Source: Salipiger marinus (GTDB lineage: Bacteria; Pseudomonadota; Alphaproteobacteria; Rhodobacterales; Rhodobacteraceae). From it: a stretch of 64,000 bases of DNA. How positions within the stretch are numbered: the stretch's first letter is position 1; each line of letters begins with the position of its first letter. Below the pieces are notes generated by a model, which saw nothing but the letters and a program-made list of their open reading frames with translations, was not told where the DNA came from and did no database searches. Positions 59,646 to 64,000 of this stretch are shown here, piece after piece. The stretch is taken from positions 29,057 to 93,056 of the forward strand of contig NZ_FNEJ01000022.1 in the NCBI RefSeq assembly GCF_900100085.1. Direction: 5' to 3'. Both the position numbers and the translations under genes were made by a program.

Positions 59646-60137
59646 ATGCAGATCAAGGACCTGATCCCCTGGGCGCGGAAGGATCATGCGCCCGACCCGA
59701 AAAGTGATGACCAGAACCCCATCGCCACCCTTCAACGCGACATGAACCGTGTGTTCGAAGGCTTCTGGAACCGCGTCGGCGATTTCGACTGGCCCTGGGG
59801 AGGCGGCGAGGCGAAATCCGACGTGGTCGAGACCGAAGATCACGTGGAGGTATCGATCGAACTGCCCGGGATGGAAATGAAGGACATCGAGGTCACCGTG
59901 ACCGATGACATCCTGACCATCAAGGGCGAGAAGAAGATCGAGCGGCAGGAGGAGAAGAAGGGCTATTATCTCTCCGAACGCAGCTATGGCGCGATCTATC
60001 GCACGATCCCGCTACCGCCGGGAGTCGACGGTGAGAAGGCCGATGCCAGCTTCAAGAACGGCGTGCTGACGATCAAGCTGCCGCAGACCCCGGAGGCGCA
60101 GGCCAAGGTCAAGCGCATCGAGGTGAAAAACGCCTGA
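59646..60137 (+). CDS. Hsp20 small heat shock protein
   Basis: A 163-residue chaperone: MNRVFEGFWNRVGDFDWPWG near the N-terminus, VVETEDHVEVSIELPGMEMKDIEVTV (ACD), FKNGVLTIKLPQTPEAQ and RIEVKNA at the end. AGGAGAACTCAC site. Third of the cluster; followed by a 13-bp inverted repeat (60145-60177). Confidence 0.93.
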   Translation: MQIKDLIPWARKDHAPDPKSDDQNPIATLQRDMNRVFEGFWNRVGDFDWPWGGGEAKSDVVETEDHVEVSIELPGMEMKDIEVTVTDDILTIKGEKKIERQEEKKGYYLSERSYGAIYRTIPLPPGVDGEKADASFKNGVLTIKLPQTPEAQAKVKRIEVKNA

Positions 60138-60144
60138 TACCAAT

Positions 60145-60177
60145 GTCGTGCCGACAGTACCGTGCTGTCGGCACGAC
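60145..60177. terminator. Hairpin after the hsp20 cluster
   Basis: GTCGTGCCGACAG, 7-base loop TACCGTG, CTGTCGGCACGAC. No T-run. It probably ends the hsp20 transcript. The rest of the 265-base gap to the LysR gene shows no further gene. Confidence 0.6.
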
Positions 60178-60402
60178 GATCTACACTTCTCCTGTCTTGG
60201 ACGCTTAAATCCAATCGGGAGAGAGCCATGCAGGTCGGGTTGGAACTTCAGGCGGTTGCCCGGGACAGGTCTTCCGCAAAAGTACTTCCGAGTAGTTCAC
60301 ATAGCTAAAATGGACGAACGATCTCGTCACAAGCACAGCACCAGAACCCTGCACGATTGAGTGCGAGACTCACCTATGGGGGCATCGAGCGGATGACACA
60401 CG

Positions 60403-61383
60403 ATGAAAAGGAGAGCACGTGACATTGAGTTTCGGCACCTGCGGTGCTTCGTTAATGCAGCCGATCATGGCAGTTTCCGAAAGGCTGGAAGCACGATGGG
60501 TGTCCAGCAGTCATCAATCAGTCGATGCATCTGCGATCTCGAGGATCGCCTCGGAACATCCTTGTTCCACCGTCATCGAAGCGGTGTGACCCTAAACCGC
60601 GCCGGGCAACAATTTCTACCTCGCGCACGTCAGATAATTCGCGGGCTTGATGAGAGCTTGCACGCGATGGCGGCACTTGGCAGATCGGAAAACGGCAGTA
60701 TAAGAGTCGGCATTTATTCATCGATTGCCTCGGGCTTTCTGGCCGAATTGCTGTGCTCCTTCGGGGATCAGCACAATCATGTGCAGATCGAATTGATCGA
60801 TGGAAACCCGGAAGAACACGTCGCTGCCATCCGTCGGCTCAAACTCGACGTCGCTTTCCTAACTGGAACCCGGACCTGGCAAGAATGTGACAGCGCATTA
60901 ATGTGGTCAGAAGGTGTTTTCGTTGTCCTGCCTGAACGTCATGAGTTAGCCATCCGGACAGCAGTCGACTGGCGCGAGCTTAGCGGCGAGGCTTTCATGG
61001 TCAGCAAAACAGCGCCGGGCCAAGAGATCTATCACTATCTGGTGAGGAAGCTGGCAGACCTCAGTTGGCACCCTGACATACATGTGCAATCCGTAAGTCG
61101 AGATAACCTGCTGTCATTGGTTGCCATTGGGCGAGGTTTGACCGTGGTCAGCGAGGCGATGACGGTGACGAACCACCCGGGAGTGGTCTTTCGACCGATC
61201 AAGGGCGAGCGCCTTCCATTTTCTGCAATCTGGTCGCCGAATAACGACAACCCCGCGTTCAGGCGTCTTCTGAGCATGGCGAGGACAAAAGCAGGGTCGG
61301 AAAGAAGCGCGGCTATCAGTGAGCATCTCTGTGGATTTGAGCCGCACGCCTCGCCTTCGCAAACCCGCGATCTGTCGCAATAA
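60403..61383 (+). CDS. LysR-family transcriptional regulator
   Basis: A 326-residue regulator with a winged helix-turn-helix (FRHLRCFVNAADHGSFRKAG, then QSSISRCICDLEDRLG, residues 10-60) and a substrate-binding domain (about 95-300). The first six residues (MKRRAR) precede the usual start of the family; AGGAG inside this leader leaves the true start uncertain. Overlaps DUF2274 on the opposite strand by 68 bases. A LysR gene at the trb end is usual in alphaproteobacterial ICEs; it may control transfer or an island gene. Confidence 0.85.
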   Translation: MKRRARDIEFRHLRCFVNAADHGSFRKAGSTMGVQQSSISRCICDLEDRLGTSLFHRHRSGVTLNRAGQQFLPRARQIIRGLDESLHAMAALGRSENGSIRVGIYSSIASGFLAELLCSFGDQHNHVQIELIDGNPEEHVAAIRRLKLDVAFLTGTRTWQECDSALMWSEGVFVVLPERHELAIRTAVDWRELSGEAFMVSKTAPGQEIYHYLVRKLADLSWHPDIHVQSVSRDNLLSLVAIGRGLTVVSEAMTVTNHPGVVFRPIKGERLPFSAIWSPNNDNPAFRRLLSMARTKAGSERSAAISEHLCGFEPHASPSQTRDLSQ

Positions 61384-61555
61384 ACCTCTGGAGCATCGGT
61401 ACAATCAGCCGGACTGCGTCGGCAACAGGTTGCCCCGTCTCCCGCCCCAGCACCTCGGCATAGGCGACCAGATCGCGATGAACAGATGCTGGCAATTCCA
61501 CTGTCACCTTCACCGGCTTGTCGTCGGGCAGAGGTCCAAGCTTGAGTTTCGACAT
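61316..61555 (-). CDS. DUF2274 conjugation-associated protein
   Basis: A 79-residue protein: KLKLGPLPDDKPVKVTVELP, then a ribbon-helix-helix-like YAEVLGRETG and VADAVRLIVPMLQRF. DUF2274 follows trbI in trb-type conjugation operons of Alphaproteobacteria. Start 61555 has GGAGG 6 bases upstream; a TTG-led start at 61561 overlaps trbI. Confidence 0.8.
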   Translation of the reverse strand: MSKLKLGPLPDDKPVKVTVELPASVHRDLVAYAEVLGRETGQPVADAVRLIVPMLQRFIATDRGFAKARRAAQIHRDAH

Positions 61556-61557
61556 GA

Positions 61558-62679
61558 TCAACCTCCTGCGGGTTCGAATACCAGATCGCGGGTGACGATG
61601 ATCCTGACCGGGAACCCCGGGCGGATGGTCAGCGTCGGCGCGACCTGCAGCTGACGCTGGACGATCTGCTGGCCGGCCTGGTTAATCGTGTCCACAGCGC
61701 CATCGCGGATCGCCTGGACCAGGCGGTCCTCGTCATCGGTGGCGAGGTCCGCACCAATCGCGAGCAGCGTGGACAGACCCGCCGCGCGCATCAGATCCCA
61801 CCAGTGATAGTCAACGCCATCCTCGAGGCCGGCATAGCCGCTCGCATCCGCCCCCGGCAGACGTTCGAGAACAATGGATCGACCGCCGGGAAGGATCAGG
61901 CGGTTCCAGACCAGCAGCACGCGGCGTTGGCCGAACGTCACGCCGTCATCGTATTGGCCGATGATGCGGGTTCCTTGTGGGATCAGCAGCAGCGACCCGG
62001 TCGGGCTGTCATAGACATTCTCGGTGACCTGCGCGGTGATCTGCCCCGGGAGATCGGAGCGAATGCCGGTGATGAGCGCGGCCGGGATCACCGCTCCCGC
62101 CTGAAGGATGTTCGGCGAGGCTGGCGGCTGAATGCGATCCGATGCGACGGTCTGCCGGTCCACCGGACCGTTGAGGAAAGCCGTATGCCGGCTCCCCTCA
62201 GGTTGCCCGGAGCCCCCCAGGCCCGGAAGGTTCACTCCGCCCCCGGCCGTCGTTGCCCTGCCAGACGCCGTCTGGAAGAAGACACCGCTCAGACGCGCGG
62301 TTTCCTCCTCTGCCCTGCGGCGCTCAGCCTCCGGATCGACGGTCGGGCTCGCAATCGGCGGAGGGCTCACGGGCAAACCCCGCTCCTGCGCGTCAAGGAT
62401 CGGCCGCCCGAGGTCGCCGGGCAGTGCGGGTCCCAGAACCGGTCCGGTATAGTCGGACGGCAACCCTTCCAGGCCGTCCGCGGCCGGTCGGTTGTCGATG
62501 GAATAGAGTTCCCCACCTCCCGGCCCAGCCTCACGGGTCTGGAGCGCATAGATCAGCGCACCCCCGATGCCGAACAGCGCGACCGCTCCGACACCGGCCA
62601 GAACCTTACGCGACAGCCGGGTCACACGGGGCGGATCGGGGCGCAGACGCATCGGTGCTGCAAGATCGGTGTCAGTCAT
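61558..62679 (-). CDS. trbI: Conjugal transfer protein TrbI (VirB10-like)
   Basis: A 373-residue inner-to-outer membrane channel subunit of the type IV secretion system. One N-terminal membrane helix (residues 25-45), a Pro-rich periplasmic linker, and a C-terminal beta-barrel domain beginning ILQAGAVIPAALITGIRSDLPGQITA (near 190). ATGA overlap with trbG. Length is typical of TrbI. Confidence 0.93.
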   Translation of the reverse strand: MTDTDLAAPMRLRPDPPRVTRLSRKVLAGVGAVALFGIGGALIYALQTREAGPGGGELYSIDNRPAADGLEGLPSDYTGPVLGPALPGDLGRPILDAQERGLPVSPPPIASPTVDPEAERRRAEEETARLSGVFFQTASGRATTAGGGVNLPGLGGSGQPEGSRHTAFLNGPVDRQTVASDRIQPPASPNILQAGAVIPAALITGIRSDLPGQITAQVTENVYDSPTGSLLLIPQGTRIIGQYDDGVTFGQRRVLLVWNRLILPGGRSIVLERLPGADASGYAGLEDGVDYHWWDLMRAAGLSTLLAIGADLATDDEDRLVQAIRDGAVDTINQAGQQIVQRQLQVAPTLTIRPGFPVRIIVTRDLVFEPAGG

Positions 62680-63686
62680 GATGCCCCTCCCCTTCGCGCA
62701 TCCCCCTCCGTCCGCGCATCCGCCTCGCGCTCCTCCATGCGCACGATCCGGACGACCTGCTGGCGGTCTCCTGCGCCCAGCCGAAGCTCGGCGGCGCCGA
62801 AGAGGCGATCCACGATCAGAACGTTCCGGTGAATACGGCTGTTCACGATCTGCGGCTCTCCGTCCGAACCGAGCACGAAGAGCGGCGGCATCTCGCCCTG
62901 GGCGATGCCAGGAGGGAAGACGACATAAACACGACGGCCATCGTCGAAGACAGAAACCGGACGCCAGGGCGGGCTTTCCCCCTGGATCTGCAAGCCGTAG
63001 CGATGATTGCGGGCAGAGGGCGCCGGAATGGTCGGCGCGGTTGCCACAGCCTGTCGACCGCCAGGCGGCGCTGCCGGATAGGCCCAGGCGACCGACGGCA
63101 TGTAGAGCGCCTCGCGGGCACGCAGCTCGATCGTGTACACCCGCCGGTCAGTGCTGATCACCAGGTTGGTCGAGATGTCGTCCCGCGTCGGTTTGACGAG
63201 GATGTGGACGCGGGCAGTGGATCCGGACCCGCTCTCCGTGTCGCCGATGATCCAGCGCGTGGTATCCCCTGCGGCGATCGGACCCGCGCCGGTCAGACGT
63301 TCGCCCGGCTCGAGTGCGATGTTGGTGATCTGACCGGGAGCGGCATAGACCTGATAGAGGGCACCTTCCGACCAGGGATAGATCTGGATCGCATTGTAAT
63401 AGCCCTCGCGGCGCGGTTCGACCCGGGCGGCGGCATTGGCGTTTTCGATACGTCCGGTCGGTGTGCCCGCCGCCGCTCCGCCATGCGCCACTGTCCAGAC
63501 CGGCGGCGTATGCAAGGGACGAGGGTGTTCCTCGTCATCCGAGGCGGGCGGAGTGGGCAGCGGCGGCACGGACTCGTCGTAACTGAATTCCGGCACCCGG
63601 TTGCTGGCGCACCCCGCCAGCACGGATGCGGATAGCAGCAAGGCCACCAAGGTGGGCTTATTGAAGCCGGGAGTGTTGGATGTCAC
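62676..63686 (-). CDS. trbG: Conjugal transfer protein TrbG (VirB9-like), 5' end cut by an IS element
   Basis: A 336-residue frame of outer-membrane-complex protein with lipobox (VLAGCASN, Cys near 26). The middle (YPWSEGALYQVYAAPGQIT) and C-terminal (SPPWRPVSVFDDGRRVYVVFPPG) match TrbG. The only in-frame start, GTG 63686, lies within the terminal repeat of the adjacent IS21-family element, so the original start codon has been displaced and the first residues are IS-derived. Signal peptide intact. Expression is doubtful. Confidence 0.85.
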   Translation of the reverse strand: MTSNTPGFNKPTLVALLLSASVLAGCASNRVPEFSYDESVPPLPTPPASDDEEHPRPLHTPPVWTVAHGGAAAGTPTGRIENANAAARVEPRREGYYNAIQIYPWSEGALYQVYAAPGQITNIALEPGERLTGAGPIAAGDTTRWIIGDTESGSGSTARVHILVKPTRDDISTNLVISTDRRVYTIELRAREALYMPSVAWAYPAAPPGGRQAVATAPTIPAPSARNHRYGLQIQGESPPWRPVSVFDDGRRVYVVFPPGIAQGEMPPLFVLGSDGEPQIVNSRIHRNVLIVDRLFGAAELRLGAGDRQQVVRIVRMEEREADARTEGDARRGGAS

Positions 63687-63734
63687 TGAGAACTGACCCA
63701 GCGGCGATAGGAAATGTCACTGAGAACTGACCCA
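63681..63734. mobile_element. Left end of an IS21-family element with tandem terminal repeats
   Basis: TGTCACTGAGAACTGACCCA occurs twice, at 63681-63700 and 63715-63734 (34-base period). IS21-family ends start with TG and carry repeated transposase-binding sites. The element continues past the window edge. Confidence 0.8.
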
Positions 63735-63786
63735 TGTGGAACCCTCCCCCTGACGGGATTTGTCGGGGGTCATTGGAGTGATCGAC

Positions 63787-64000
63787 ATGGATATTTTGAG
63801 CGTCATTCGACGTTGGGCACTTCGGGATAAGTTGCCCATCCGTGAGATTTCGCGGCGGACTGGTCTGTCGCGCAATACTATCAGGCGTTACCTGCGTGCC
63901 GGGATCGTCGAGCCCAAGTTCAACGTGCCGTCGCGGCCGAGCAAGCTCGACGCATACGCGGAGAAGTTGTCGGGCTGGTTGCTGGCCGAACAGCGCAAGT
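63787..64000 (+). CDS. istA: IS21-family transposase IstA (partial, 5' end)
   Basis: The first 71 residues, from ATG 63787: DILSVIRRWALRDKLPIREI, followed by SRRTGLSRNTIRRYLRAG, the IstA helix-turn-helix. The frame runs off the right edge of the window. It lies 52 bases from the second terminal repeat. Confidence 0.88.
   Translation, partial: MDILSVIRRWALRDKLPIREISRRTGLSRNTIRRYLRAGIVEPKFNVPSRPSKLDAYAEKLSGWLLAEQRK

Overview
The window reads as chromosome of a high-GC alphaproteobacterium of the Rhodobacteraceae/Paracoccaceae type. The evidence is the glnB-glnA pair, pntA/pntB, CcmI, an ATM1-type exporter, a sarcosine oxidase operon, small DUF1289 and host-attachment (baeRF-type) proteins, and a dispersed intergenic palindromic repeat familiar from Rhodobacterales. 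The genus cannot be fixed from this sequence alone.

Region 1 (1-4770) is the integrase end of a prophage or phage-like integrative element sitting against tRNA-Leu(UAG). Four short genes run leftward. A small repressor and a rightward run of short, translationally coupled genes (including a GapR/DUF2312 protein, an AlpA-like protein and a tyrosine integrase) run to the tRNA. Both transcription units carry copies of one GTGCC-N4-GGCAC operator, so this looks like a lysogeny switch.

Region 2 (4860-43230) is core chromosome: NAD(P)HX repair (nnr), nitrogen control (glnB-glnA), a murein transglycosylase, BioY, transhydrogenase, a metallo-beta-lactamase-fold protein lacking its first metal motif, kynureninase with a TetR gene, a glutamine amidotransferase hydrolase, malate synthase G, a Ktr-type K+ uptake pair, an ATM1-like exporter, a LysM protein, a LOG protein, RarD, superoxide dismutase, sarcosine oxidase soxB/D/A/G (with two unrelated genes between soxB and soxD), ccmI, ruvX, a TSUP exporter and dusA.

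Region 3 (about 43230-64000) is a mobile island inserted at the 5' end of dusA. It opens with a dusA-facing tyrosine integrase and ends, within the window, in conjugation genes (DUF2274-trbI-trbG) that are interrupted by an IS21-family element. Between them lies a dense protein-quality-control cargo: four Hsp20 chaperones, a ClpG/ClpK-like disaggregase, FtsH, an HtpX-like M48 protease, a KefB-like antiporter membrane domain, an SPW-repeat membrane protein, a stand-alone RNA polymerase omega-like protein, two NDUFS4-like (complex I accessory subunit) proteins, and a glycosyltransferase/glycogen-debranching-type pair. This resembles the transmissible locus of stress tolerance (locus of heat resistance) of gammaproteobacteria, but with a different gene set and on a dusA-targeted ICE. 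Three promoters with an RpoH-like CTTG-N18/19 layout head its main operons. I consider this island the principal discovery candidate of the window.
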